From the NCBI GenBank assembly GCA_002946415.1, contig NJPS01000039.1, positions 1 through 64,000 of the forward strand: 64,000 nucleotides of DNA, written 5' to 3'. Numbering within the stretch: position 1 is the first letter of the stretch; every line of letters starts with the position of its first letter. This DNA comes from Rutstroemia sp. NJR-2017a BVV2. Taxonomy: Eukaryota > Ascomycota > Leotiomycetes > Helotiales > Rutstroemiaceae. Made by a program: the position numbers and the translations under genes. Of the stretch, positions 45,916 to 58,552 are shown in pieces. Under the pieces are notes generated by a model. It saw only the letters and a program-made list of their open reading frames with translations. It was not told the DNA's origin and made no database searches.

Positions 45916-47442
45916 TCATATCAACAAGCCCCCAACCGCCGCAGCTAAAGCGCCTAGTAAAGTAGGCCGAGCCATCCACACCGCAGCAGCTGCATTTGTG
46001 CTCCGAACTTTCCCACCGATCGCTCCAGCTGCAGTAGTAGAAACAGCCCCTGCATCCGTACCCGCCGTAGGCACAGCATCCGAGCTGGTGATCAGGAAAC
46101 CTTGATCGTCGTAACTTTTCTGCGCCGTCCCATAACCAGCGACAACTGTTTGCGTAGTAGCGAAACCGCGCGAATCCCAGCCCGTGATTGTTTCAAGGCC
46201 AGCGCCTGACGGCAGCGAAGATGAAGAAGGCGAGAGGTCCACAGAAGAGTAAGGGGTGTACCCGGTTGATGTCTGGCCTAAGTGTTAGTACATGGTAACC
46301 GAGGTTTAGGGGGAAAACAGGGAGGTGAGTACGTACTTATAGGCGCAGCACTTACCGGCACGATTTTACCTTCGGACGAGATCTCCCAGCCGGATGGAAT
46401 ACCTGCTGCAGTGCTCCAAGTGACCTGGGATACGGTTTGGGTTCCTGCTACCCAGGGGTATCCGGTTCGGGTAGCGCTATTTCCATTGTTGATACCGGCT
46501 GGGATAGATGGTGAACCGGATGTGGCTGCAGCAGCACCAGCCGTTTGGATAACTGTTGCTGAGCCGGGCACATTTCCGTTGACTGATCCGCCTACAGCTT
46601 CAATCGAGGTCCAGTTTCCAGATTCATCTCCATACTTGTATTGGGTGCCAGTCGAGTAATCCGTGACAGCGATAGATTGAACCACCATGGTGAAGGGTCC
46701 ATCAGAATAATCAGTCGGGCCGCGTGCCCAAGAAATAGTTCCCGCAGCATTCGATGAGTCGCCTCCAGACCATGCTCCAAACTTAATCTGCATTGGCGTT
46801 TGTGGATATTGGTTCGTGTCAGCCGTGGCGGGCGTGAGCACTCGCACCACGGTAGATCCCACTGACCAAACAAGCTGTTCTGCAGTCCACTCAATAGTAT
46901 AGGTGATGAATTGGCCCTGGTTGTTCGCAGCCGGATCGAAAGCACCACGATTGTAGTCAGTGACCATGCCTTTGCCGAAATAATTTGTTTGAACCTCAGT
47001 ATCGTCCGCGCCCAGCCATTCCATATCAATCTCGTCCAGATCGTCCGATTGTAAGACCAACGTGCTGACAATACCTGCTCCTGGGGCCGCCTTCATTGAA
47101 ATTTCCACTTTGCCGAACATGATGTAAAAGATACTGGACAGGGTTGGCGCATCTCCCGACTTCGAGACCGTGAACGAAGCGCCATTTGAATCGTAAGTGA
47201 CAGCACCAGACGAGGTGAAGGAGCCGACTTCTCCCTTGGTGAAATCGATATCGATAGACTTTCCGAGAGCAGTATTTGCGGGACAACCAGCTGGGTTACA
47301 AGGTCAGTGAGAGTCTTTTTGGGGAAGCAGAAAGTAGCTACATACATGCGTATAATGGATTACAAGAACTGTAAGTTTGCGCGAAAGTAAATCTAGAAGA
47401 CAACAGTGCAGTAGCTGCTGCAGCGAACAGTTTGGACACCAT
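45916..47442 (-). CDS. GPI-anchored CRH-type chitin-glucan transglycosylase (GH16)
   Basis: Three exons, 47442-47346, 47290-46356 and 46272-45916, encode 462 residues. The enzyme cross-links chitin to beta-1,6/1,3-glucan in the cell wall. A signal peptide covers residues 1-21 (MVSKLFAAAATALLSSRFTFA). The mature start has the Cys-rich CNPLYASGCPANTALG typical of Crh1/Utr2. The GH16 catalytic motif ExDxxE is present as DEIDMEWLG (near 120). Trp-rich strands follow (YTIEWTAEQLVWSVG, KFGAWSGGD). Ser/Thr-rich sequence leads to a C-terminal hydrophobic tail (LLGALAAAVGGLLI), the expected GPI-attachment signal. It is secreted and wall/plasma-membrane attached. No chitin-binding domain is seen, so it is closer to Crh2/Utr2-like enzymes lacking CBM18. 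Confidence 0.9.
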
Positions 47443-49391
47443 CTTGTAAAGTTGGGTACAGTTTCGAAGGAAGAGGCGAGTTGCAGATGGACAATGGTAT
47501 TGTCACACCAGGAAGCTCTAATCAGGGACCTCTCGAAGCTGGAGTGATTATGAGAGAGAGTAAGTTTTCCAGCTTGAAGGATAGCTGCGTGTGTTAAAGG
47601 ATGGAAAATTCCCGAATCTGTAGTCGGTGAGTACCTTTAATCGACGTATGTACAAAGTAAGAAATGCCGCCAGATCATGCAAGTATTCGTGTTGCTTATG
47701 AGTCTGCAGAGAAATTGGACCCTTCTTCCAGCCACCGGAATTATTTTTGTCGTTTACCTGCTTGCCTGTATCTCCAAATTTACAGTGACTACTTCGTAAA
47801 GTAGAGACTAGACATAAGAAAGAAGGCGATTAGTCCTTAGCAAAGAATTGTATAGCAAACCATCGTACATAATCGTCATCTTCGTGATCCATTGAAGGAA
47901 AAGAGATTAATGGAGAGGCTGGTGGTGGATCATGATGTTTGGAAGCAGGTACATGGAGCAAGTTTCTTGGCTCAGCGCTGCGGAAGGCTCGCTGGTGGCT
48001 CAGCCTGATTTGATGATTAAGAAAAGGCTGGGGCCCGACTATCTCTTATCGTGCTTAGCGCCGGCGCATCGGAGGTTGATTGCGTGTTGGCGATTCGTGA
48101 GCCTGACCAACTGGCAAGGCTGAGACGAACTTGGAACTCCGTCCATTCATTGAATTTCATTCAGGGACTTTGCCTGATTGTTGTGCGACGAATGGGACTA
48201 TGAGTGGGACGGTGGACTGCGAATGCATAAAGAGAAGGGGACTTCTCCTCGAGTCTGCACCTAGTTTTATAGTGGCTGCCCTTCCGATGCGATTGTGGAC
48301 ACACATCTTGGACCGAACCTGGGGTGTTGCCAAAGCTGCAAGTCTTGAAGCTTGGATCTCTTTCCTTTGACACTTTCTAGTATTCTACCAAGTACCTTTG
48401 TACCTTCACTAGCACGTGAGCAGGTGCTTGCTTGGAAGTTCCTTTTCTCAGTCGATGACCTACGAGAGTACGAGAGCACGGCATCGGCACAACTCATTTC
48501 GGAAATTTCTACCAAGCAACCTTCAGAGACCGGTTTTCGTCTTTTTCGGCTCGAGGGACTTGTAGTCATTGGGTGATTGAGGCCCACCAATGATATCCGA
48601 GTTTTCTTCGTAGTTTCAGAGACAAATCAGCTGTGTACTCACTCGGTGCTCAGAACCGTCCGCCCAAGCGTCATGGATGGCTACCATGCAATGCAACTAT
48701 GCGAAGTACAGCAACCGCACAATGAGAATGGTCGCGCTGTGGCAATGGACATATCCCCGGCCCCGGCCCCGGCTTCACTGAAGCGTCTCGACCAAGTCTT
48801 GATTGAAGCTACCAACTCACCAACTACGGGACTCTCTTGGCCCGTACTCTGTATTTGATTTCATATCATGTGCCTTGTTCCCTTTTGGTCTAATTTGGGA
48901 TTCGCCCGTGTCTTACCAAAATTTCCATGGGCCCTGGGGGAGAGATCAATCACGATGCACGACGTCCAAGTGTTTCACACGGTGCCATACTCTAATGGTA
49001 CCTTTTCCTGCATGGCTGTCCTGGCCACGATGTTCGCATCAGAAAGTGTAGTACTTCGTAGAGACTTACAGTAGTGTGCCGTGAGATCGCAAAGGCCACC
49101 CCGGCGCAGATATGATAGACCGAGCCAGCGCCAATCAAGTCATCACGATATCTGTTCTCGACCGTAGAATGGACATCAAAGGAGCCGATCCCGCCAGCTC
49201 TTGCAAGAATGGATGTCTATCGATTTTCCTCGATTTTGATTCGCTACGTGCCGATTTGAGTACAAACGGAGGAATCGTCGAGATACAAAGGCATGAGGAG
49301 TAGCTGAGGCTAAGTAAGCATCAATATCAGCTAACTTACTAGGTAACCTGAGCAACTTGGAGGCTGCTGTAGAGGCTTTATTTACGATCGA

Positions 49392-49421
49392 GATATCGAG
49401 ATATCTAGATATCTCGATATC
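49392..49421. repeat. Perfect 30-bp palindrome (inverted repeat without loop)
   Basis: The left 15 bases GATATCGAGATATCT are exactly the reverse complement of the right 15 bases AGATATCTCGATATC. GATATC and AGATATCT are nested palindromes within it. Confidence 0.9.
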
Positions 49422-49960
49422 CGACATCCAGATATCCGGACATACACCATGTAATATTTTCCTGCTGCTCTTACCACCCCCATCCATATCTGTATTGCCT
49501 GTCGCTCAAACGTTTGAAATACTGCCTGGGTCATTCGTAATTGCTGCATCTACTGTGCAGCTTCGCTTCGCTTTCCTCTCATATCGATCGATAACCCCAA
49601 ACACCAAAAGGAAGCAAAAAGACAGGAAAAAAAGCAGAGGTGCGGGCACAACCGAGGAGGATGAGAACAGGCATTCTCGACCAGTTAAAATTCTTTCTTA
49701 CCTCGACCTAAAATCACCGCACCCCATGGGCCGCCCACTTTGAGGGCTTGGTTGTACAATCGTATCCATAGCCATATACTCTGTGGAGTGGGAGAGCAGC
49801 TCCCACGGCGCTCTCTAAAAGTAGCCTCTCGATGAGGTTAATATCCGTATTCACACTTGTACACCCATCCTCCACATCCATCCATACCCATAAACTACCA
49901 TGACATACTAGGTTGCCAACAACGATCCTTCGAAGTTCGAACCTGCGACTGTGCTCTGCG

Positions 49961-49986
49961 CTCTGCTCTCTGCTCTCTGCTCTCTG
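49961..49986. repeat. TGCTCTC tandem repeat
   Basis: About three to four copies of the seven-base unit CTCTGCT in tandem in the region upstream of adenylate cyclase. Confidence 0.7.
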
Positions 49987-50205
49987 ACAACCTCGACTCG
50001 AGTAACTAGATCCGCCATCTTCCTTTAAACCCCCAAATTCTGCGTGCGCTTTTTCGCGCAGGAGGATAATCCATAATCCATAATAATATCCGGAATAGCT
50101 ACCTTACCTTACCCTTCTACACCTTACACACCTTACCCGTACGCCCCTCCAACACAAAAATTACAACATCGTTTTCCCCTCATACTTACTACCCACCCTC
50201 CACTC

Positions 50206-50240
50206 TACCTACCTTACCTTACCTTACCTTACCTTACCCT
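50206..50240. repeat. ACCTT pentanucleotide microsatellite
   Basis: About six copies of ACCTT in tandem, with related CTTACC and CTCACC copies on both sides from 50101 to 50280. It lies 130-165 bases before the adenylate cyclase ATG. Confidence 0.85.
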
Positions 50241-50369
50241 ACCTCATCTCACCTCACCACCTCACCTCACCTCTCCTCACGTAGCTACTCATATCCTACC
50301 ATTTCAGCTCCTCCAACAGGTCAATAACTACTCGAATGGACATTTTTTAATTTACACATCTGGTCAAAT

Positions 50370-53300
50370 ATGACCAGAAAGGATGCTTCCTATCGAAATA
50401 GCTCTGCGACGAGCTCGAGCACTGATAGCTGGAAGTCAACCGATACTGTCAAAGGTCCAGGCTCCTCTTCACTGTTCCGCGGCCCATCAAGACGAGGAGC
50501 ACCAATGCAGGTGAAGACCGACAGGCCCAGGTACGATCTCCAGGATTCTCTTTTTCCTTTTCTTATTGTTCATCTACATCTTCTTTGGGAACAACATGGT
50601 GGGCTGTTGCACAAAGCCTTTTTCTTCAAGGAACAAAAGCCGTGGACATGTCCCAATAACTAACGGCTGCTTGCATTGACAGTAATAATCGGGTTGAAAG
50701 TGATCCTCAAGTTTCGCCGACATCTGCTACGCCTCGATCCGCAATATCTCCATCATCTTCTATATCTCCTAATGTGTCGCCGCGAGACCATAGAATGGCC
50801 GACTTCGGCAATTATAGACGCGACCTTGCCGTCCTCGAAACCTCCGGTGGGCGCATTCCTCAAATCCATCATAACCCTCCGACAGCGATAGCGCCCCAAA
50901 ATCAGATTGCACCGTGGTTGTCGAGTGGGAGTAGCGCAGCGGGTTCACCAAATGGATTCACCAGTTTTTATAATGATTCGAGCGACGCCTTGTCGCAAGC
51001 TTCGCAACTGTCGCCAGTTAATAGACCCAGCACCGCAGTAACGGGCAATACGAACGCAAGCGATTCCCCTGCAGATACATTTTATGGCGATGAAAGACGA
51101 CCTTCAGTAGCGAGTATAACTACGGCGAGTAGTACGGGCTCGAAATCGAGTGTGAGTAGAGGCGGGATTCACAAAAAGCTGCAAACTTTCTTTGGCGAGG
51201 ACCTTCCCGGTGTAAATAGTTCTGATACGAGCCTTCCGTCGCATGGGAAAGAGGCACGATCACATTCATTTGCGCGAAGCCATCGAGATAGAAATCATTC
51301 ATCTGCCACAGACCACGGACATAATAGAGAGGCATCCCCAGCACCGGGTGGATCCCGACCCAGAACACCCGTACCATCTAGCGACATTGTTCCATTTTTA
51401 TATCAGGACTCCCAGGTCAGTGTTAATTCGATCTTCATTCGCAATCTTCATCATCATCCAAATCACTCCCTATCCACCACTACTCAATCTCATGTTCTTG
51501 AAATGAAATCCTATGCATCTGCAATTCGTTCAATTTTTTCTTCAGATACGAAAGTGACAAGCTACGATGACATGGCATGCCCAATTATGATTTATCCATT
51601 ACATTGCCTCTATCATGCTAATGCCTTTGTAGGATATAAATTTGTATGGCGAAGCCCCTGTGCGAGAGAATCTCTCAGGGCCGGACAGAGATCGATACAT
51701 CAACAACGATACCTCCGATAGACCCCCTAAAACTTCCTCCTCTTCGAAATCCGCACACGCCTACGTCCACCTCCCTGGCCATCATCACCGGCACAATAGA
51801 AGCAACGATGATACACGATCCCTGCGCCCAACAATAAGTCGAGAAGAGTCCACATACAGTATGCGATTTAAGGACCGGACGCCGATGAGTGCAGCCGGGG
51901 CCAATTCCTCCACTGCAAGTCTCCTTCAAAGACCTAAGAGCCCGACACCGAGTGGGACAAGCAATTGGAGTCAAACAACGAGGGGTGGACTGAGCGATGG
52001 ACCGTCGTCACCTAGGGACGCCCAAAATGGGACGAAACGGAGCTTACTGAACTTGGGCCGATTTCGGAAAAACAAGCAGGAGAAGGACCATACGCCATCA
52101 CGCTTAAAGGAGCTACCAGCATCTACTCGGTCGGTAACAAACCCAGCTACTAGGTCTGATATGACTAGAGCACACGAGTCGCCCGAGCTTGGACAGTGGA
52201 GCCGCGATGGAAGCGTGGCAGGATCAGAAGTGAACCTACCAAGTCAATTGAACGGGAATGGACAGACCCCTCGTCCAACTGGGCCACGACAAGGTACTTT
52301 TCCAAAGCTCCCATTCCGGAAGGTTCGGGGAAGAGGTGGAGATGACTCGGATCTATCTTATGAAGCAGTGGACAGGAATGGCCAACAGCCTGGGGCAGTC
52401 TACGATCTCGACACAAATTTGTCAAATATGGAGGGGATCCTGACGAGACCGCCACCCTTAACGCCATTGGACAACAGCATTTTCAATGGACCTATCGACG
52501 ACGAGCCAAAGCAAGATGCTGAGAACAGTGCGGGCGGATTAGGTTGGAATGCTCCAGACAGCTGGGCTGTAAAGAAGGTTGATGACGACAATGTTTCGCG
52601 GCTCCCGGAGATCGACGAGGCTGATATTCCTCAACAACCCGAAGAGAGAGCTACGCCTTATTGTATTCGAATCTTCAGAGAAGATGGAACCTTTTCTACG
52701 TTATCGACGTCTCTTAATTCTACAGTTACGGAAGTCATTACGCAGCTTAGCAAGAAGAGTTACATGACGGAGAATTTATCCACTTACCAGCTTATCATGA
52801 AGAAACACGATTTGCAACGCATACTTCAACCGGCTGAACGCCCAGTTGTCATTCAGAGGAGGTTGTTGGAGCAAGCGGGATATTCGTCGAGGGACAGGAT
52901 TGAAGATGTTGGAAGGGAGGACAATAGCTATCTGTGCAGGTTCTCATTTCTGCCCAACCGGTCAACTGGCTATGTGTCTGTGTCGAACGATCCTGGCCTC
53001 GTCCGGTTACAGAAATACAGTCATGTTGACCTTTCCGGCAAAAACATGATCACAATCCCGATTATCTTATACTCAAAGGCCCCGGAAATTATCTCTCTCA
53101 ACCTGTCTCGCAATCTCTCCTTAGACCTACCGAAAGACTTCATTCAAGCTTGCGTAAACTTACGAGACATCAGGTATGTCAGCAACGAAGCTTGGAAACT
53201 ACCGCCCAGTCTTAGCCGCGCCAGCCGGTTGACGATTCTTGATGTTTCAAACAATCGAATCGAAGAACTTGAACATGCCGAATTATCAAGGTTGCAAGGT

Positions 53301-56300
53301 CTCATTAGCTTGAAGTTGGCTAATAATCGGTTGAAGAGCTTACCCCCATACTTCGGCAGTTTCAAATCCATGAGAACATTGAACTTGTCATCCAATTTCC
53401 TGGAAAGCTTTCCAGAATTTCTTTGCGAGATGTCTGGACTAGTTGACATAGATATGAGCTTCAATGGCATTTCTAACCTACCTTCCGAGATCGGCAAACT
53501 CAGAAATTTGGAGAGATTCGTCATCACAAATAACCGTTTAAAAGGTTCCCTTCCGCCGTCATTTGGAGAACTGGTGAACCTCAAAGAGGTTGATGTTCGT
53601 TACAATAGTCTCTCTAGCATCGACATCATCGCCACACTTCCAAAAGTCGAGCAAATCTCGGCTGATCACAATTCGGTTTCTGTCTGCGAATCTGAATTCA
53701 CCAAGATCCGCGTCCTCCGCCTGAATTCAAATCCCGTGACCAAATTCGAGATCAAGAACTCCGTCCCGTCCTTGACAACTCTTAATTTATCTAATGCTAA
53801 ATTGGCGCAAATTCCTGATGCGGCCTTCGATAAAATGCCAAACCTCGTCAAATTGGTGCTTGACCAGAACCATTTCGTGTCGTTACCGAGTCAAATTGGT
53901 AAATTGCACAAGCTGGAACATTTCAGTATAGCTCGCAACGCTTTGAACAGTCTTCCGGCGGAGCTGGGATGCTTGACGGAGTTACGATTCCTTGATATCA
54001 GGCAGAACAACCTCAGGAAACTCCCAATGGAAATATGGTGGGCGAATAAGTTGGAGACGCTCAATGTATCCTCGAACGTTTTAGACAACTTCCCCAAACC
54101 GGGGTCGAGACCTCCTCCACCGCCTGGCGAAGTTGCTTCAAAGAACGGCAGCGGCACCGGTGCCAACTCTCAGAATTCAAGCTTCGAAGAATTAGGACCT
54201 CTAGATGGATTCGGGAACAGACGACCCAGTCAAGCTTCAAGTGGACTTCTTAGTGTAGGTAGCTCACCTATTCCCGATGCCAGAAAAGGTTCGGTCGTAT
54301 CTGTTTACGGAAAAGGAGGTCGCAAGACTTCGGTTGTCTCGCGAAGTACATCCGCGAGCACCCTTGGAAACCCACCTCCGAATGTTCGAAAAGACTCGGG
54401 ACTGTCAGCTAAGCTGATGAATACATTTGCGGGCTCACTAAAGAATTTATATCTTGCAGACAATCAGCTGGATGACGATGTATTCGATGAGATCACCCTC
54501 CTAAGCGAGTTGCGTGTTCTTAACCTTTCTTACAATGACCTCAATGATCTGCCATACAGATCTATCAAAAGCTGGCCTCAATTGGTCGAGTTATACTTAT
54601 CTGGAAATGAGCTCACATCGCTTCCCTCTGATGACTTTGAGGAGTTCAGTTTACTTCAAGTGTTGCACATTAACGGCAACAAGTTCCAAACCCTCCCTGC
54701 AGAACTTGGAAAGGCGCACCGATTGACAGTTCTGGATTGTGGAAGCAACTCCCTGAAGTATAACGTGTCGAATTGGCCTTACGATTGGAATTGGAACTGG
54801 AACACAAACCTGAAGTACCTTAACTTGTCAGGCAACAAGCGTCTGGAAATCAAGCCTTCGTTACCAGGCAGCGCGGGGGCTCGGGATGGTCAAGACCTGA
54901 CTGACTTTAGCGCTCTACAACACCTGCGGATCTTGGGCCTCATGGACGTTACTCTGACGATCCCTACCATCCCAGATCAGACCGAAGACCGAAGAGTTCG
55001 AACTTCTGGTTCTCTAGCAGGCCAGTTGGCATACGGCATGGCAGATACATTGGGCAAAAACGAACATCTATCTATCATTGACATGGTAGTTCCACGATTT
55101 AATTCTACTGAAACAGAAACAGTCCTCGGTATGTTTGACGGACAAGCACTCTCCAGTGGAGGATCGAAGATCGCTAAATATCTGCACGAGAACTTTGGTC
55201 ATATATTCAGTGACGAGTTGGGAAGGCTGAATGCATTAAATGATGAGACGCCTGCAGATGCATTGAGACGAGCATTTTTGTCGCTAAACAAGGATCTCGC
55301 AACGGCCGCAGGCCAGAACACTGAGGAGAGATCTTTACTTTCCCATCGAGGTTCGGCTGCTCCAGCTGTCCTCAGTCAAGCGGATCTCCACTCTGGTGGA
55401 GTAGCTACGGTGATGTTCTTACAACAATCTGAGCTCTATGTTGCAAATGTAGGAGATGCCCAGGCCATGCTGATACACTCCGAAGGCGGTCACCGAATTT
55501 TGACAAGAAAACATGATCCCGCCGAGCCTAACGAGAGACAACGAATTCGTGATGCTGGAGGTTGGGTTTCAAGACAAGGAAAACTCAATGATATCCTTGA
55601 AGTATCGAGAGCTTTTGGATATGTCCAACTGATGCCTGCCGTCCAGGCTGCGCCGAATGTCACTCACGTCACTATCAAGGAGCAGGACGAGATGGTTCTG
55701 ATAGCCTCCAGAGAGCTTTGGGAGTACCTGTCACCAGAACTAGTGGTCGATATCGCCAGGCTTGAACGTGGTGATTTGATGAGAGCAGCACAGCGGCTCC
55801 GCGATGTTGCTATAGCCTTCGGCGCGTCAGGAAAATTGATGGTTATGATGATGGGCGTTAGTGATTTGAAGAAGCGAGCACAAATTCGACCACACCGTGA
55901 CCGTGTGCAGAGCTTATCGTTTAATCCCAACACAATCATGGAGGACAGATACATTCCTGCCAAAAGACCCAAGAAGAAGGGTGAAACTGTCGATGACTCC
56001 ATGTTGCGCAGATTGCAAGATGAAGTTCAAGCACCGGTTGGTGATATCAGTATCGTATTTACAGATATCAAGAGCTCCACGAAACTTTGGGAATCGCATC
56101 CTAGCGCTATGCGGTCTGCTATCAGGTTACACAACGAAGTCATGCGTCGTCAATTGCGGATTATTGGTGGATACGAAGTCAAAACAGAAGGAGATGCTTT
56201 CATGGTATCTTTCCCTACCGCCACTTCCGCCCTTCTTTGGTGTTTTGCTGTTCAAGCTGCACTACTTGAAGTCAATTGGCCTGCCGAAGTCATTAATGAT

Positions 56301-57284
56301 CCTGCTGGCCAGGAGGTCTTTGACAACAACCAAACCTTGATCTTCAAAGGTTTGAGTGTAAGAATGGGCGCTCACTGGGGTCATCCTGTGTGTGAAAATG
56401 ATCCTGTGACAAGACGTATGGACTACTTTGGCCCAATGGTCAACCGTGCCTCTCGTATCTCTTCAGTTGCCGATGGTGGCCAGATCACAGTCTCAGCCGA
56501 CTTCATCTCAGAAATTCAGCGATGCCTTGAAACTTACAGCGAAAATGATCGTTCAGCTTCTATCGGTTCTGAAGATACTTACGATAGCGATTTAATCAGT
56601 CAAGCAATTCGTCGCGAACTCAGCTCCCTGAGCAGCCAAGGATTTGAAGTCAAGGACATGGGAGAAAGGAAACTCAAAGGGTTGGAAAATCCCGAGTACA
56701 TTTATCTTATGTATCCACATGCCCTATCTGGTCGAATTAACTATCAACGCCCAGCTGAAGGCGGAGGGCCTGTTCTGGAAGAAGAACCCGCGACTCTTCA
56801 ACGCGATTCACAATTGAGTATTACCCCTGACAGTATCTGGGATCTTTGGAGAATCAGTTTAAGACTTGAGATGCTGTGCTCCAGTCTTGAGGAGGAAAGA
56901 GGTACCGATGTCGCTTTGCAACCCCCTGAGACGGAAATGCTCGAGAAGATGAAGACCAAAGGTGGAGAAGTCACTGATCGCTTCCTACTAAACTTCCTGA
57001 CCCATCAAGTCTCAAGAATTGAGGTAAGTTGTTATAACTATAATATCCTCATCTTATCTAACTAAAAAATTAAATAGACATGTGTCTCCACGATTGCTAC
57101 TCGCCACCTAGCAATTGGTCAATCAACCATTTCAGATCTTGACCAGCTCCGAGCGCCAATGGGCTTAGTTCTCGAAAACATTGGAGATCAACTCAAAGAA
57201 TTACAACGATACAAAGCCATGTTCGGACCTTTAGATGCAATTGAGGATACCGAAGATGACTCAAACGAGTTCGAAATCGTTTAA
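50370..57284 (+). CDS. CYR1: Ras-type adenylate cyclase (Cyr1; Botrytis BAC / Neurospora CR-1)
   Basis: Four exons, 50370-50530, 50683-51415, 51633-57023 and 57078-57284, encode 2163 residues. It makes cAMP from ATP at the plasma membrane under Ras and G-alpha control and drives PKA, growth and pathogenic development. The first 600 residues are disordered and Ser-rich. Next is a Ras-association domain (about 640-735, starting TPYCIRIFREDG). Leucine-rich repeats cover about 760-1130, interrupted by a Ser/Gly-rich insert, and resume at 1231-1410. A PP2C-like domain (about 1430-1715) reads GMFDGQAL where active phosphatases have GVFDGHGG. The class III cyclase domain starts DISIVFTDIKSSTKLWE (near 1770), with EGDAFMVSF carrying the second metal Asp. 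The C-terminal region ends with DQLRAPMGLVLEN and an acidic tail. Donor and acceptor sites are clean; the 217-nt third-exon boundary intron is the longest. Confidence 0.93.
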
Positions 57285-57775
57285 TTCGACAAACTCTTTC
57301 ATCCAGTCAAAGACATCGACATTTCTTATCTCCAACTTCTCTCAGGCGATATCATCAAACAAAAAGCGGTACGGCAAAGGTTTAACGGGACGAGTAGAGC
57401 AAACCGAAGCAAGCAAGCAATTGTATAGCTCGTTACTCATGTATAGCATTATCTTTTTTAGGTGTTGGGGCCCGGAATCCGTTTATCTCTCTAACACTAT
57501 CTACTTACTATCATCATTGAAATTTCGTTTGTTTGTTTATTTATTACCTCAGAGCGTCAAGTACATTTGTTTATCTTTTGGTCCCTCATACGGGGGTAGG
57601 CAGGAACACAGAAATATATCATTTGGTTTATTAGGTATTGGGGTTATTACTACTCTATATATTATGGATAAAATGGGACAAGGGCGAATGGGTATGGAGA
57701 TGGGAGTTCTCTCTTTTTTTGGTTTCCTTTGTGTGTTTATTTTATCTATATATCTTTATCTCGTTGGTGGTGAGG

Positions 57776-58217
57776 TTGGATGGATGGATGGGCGGGTGCT
57801 TGGAATGGGAAAGGATCGGGATGGATGGGCGGGCATTGCGTGGCCCCTCTTGCAAGCTTTTGATTTTGTGATTTGGACTCTTTTTTGATTACTAGTTGGG
57901 ATGGATGGATGGTGGGATACGGATAGGAATGGGACTCAGGGATGGGAATATATGGCGGAAGTATGGATATGATGGATGGATGGATAGTATGGTGGCGATG
58001 AAGTGAACGTATGAGTGTGTGTTGTGGTGGGGGTTGGGAAAGAATACACAAGGAATGGAAAGGAAAAGGTACTCATGAATGAATTTTATGGTGATGGGAT
58101 ACTCGGTGTGTTGGGTGTGGAGATGTAGTGGATGATGTGCAGGGGTGGAAGTTGGGCGAAAAGGGGATAGGGATAGGACAGGGATAGGGATAGGGATGGG
58201 GATAGGGATAGGGATGG
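57776..58217. repeat. G-rich GGAT / GGGATA minisatellite-like tract
   Basis: Clusters of GGATGGATGGAT occur at 57776-57792, 57899-57914 and 57970-57985, and an array of GGGATA with single-base variants at 58163-58217. The plus strand is G-rich throughout. Confidence 0.75.
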
Positions 58218-58507
58218 TAAAGGATGGTACATGCAATTATATTATATTGTGATTAAGCATTTGTATTGCGTGCTGCTTCCTTGTGAAGATAAATGTGTGT
58301 ATGGATATCTATGTCCACATCTATATCAACGGTGGACGGTACCACGGTGAATAGGGTCTGCAAATGGACGTTCGCAGAATGGGGTCACAAGCATTATGTA
58401 CAATTACCATTACACATGATCAATATCCCTCAGTACTCCGGTATCACTCATCCACCAAATTTTTCTCTTCCCACCTACCTTGAGTTACATCTTCTAGAAA
58501 ACATTTA

Positions 58508-58552
58508 CTTCCCCTTCCCCTTCCCCTTCCCCTTCCCCTTCCCCTCCCCCTT
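58508..58552. repeat. TTCCCC hexanucleotide array
   Basis: Six to seven tandem copies of TTCCCC on the plus strand, giving GGGGAA repeats on the minus strand. Confidence 0.9.

Larger units (their letters stand above)
47443..50369. promoter_or_regulatory. Large divergent intergenic region, CRH gene / adenylate cyclase, about 2.9 kb
   Basis: This is the longest promoter-type region in the window. ORFs between 47932 and 49743 are short and overlap on both strands; none has a domain or splice partner. It contains a perfect 30-bp palindrome (49392-49421), a TGCTCTC repeat (49961-49986) and an ACCTT repeat (50206-50240) close to the adenylate cyclase start, probably within its 5' leader. Confidence 0.55.

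Noticed and set aside
47932..49743. Series of 60-128-codon ORFs upstream of adenylate cyclase
   Set aside because: Overlapping on both strands, no homology recognised and no consistent splice links; best read as intergenic sequence.
58163..58217. GGGATA array as an internal telomere
   Set aside because: The unit is not TTAGGG, orientation and variants do not match fungal telomeres, and genes continue on both sides.
57235..58236. Long open frames on both strands just after adenylate cyclase (217, 101 and 114 codons)
   Set aside because: They overlap the true last exon or translate the GGAT/GGGATA repeats into low-complexity Trp/Met/Gly or Pro/Ile runs; no start context or domain.
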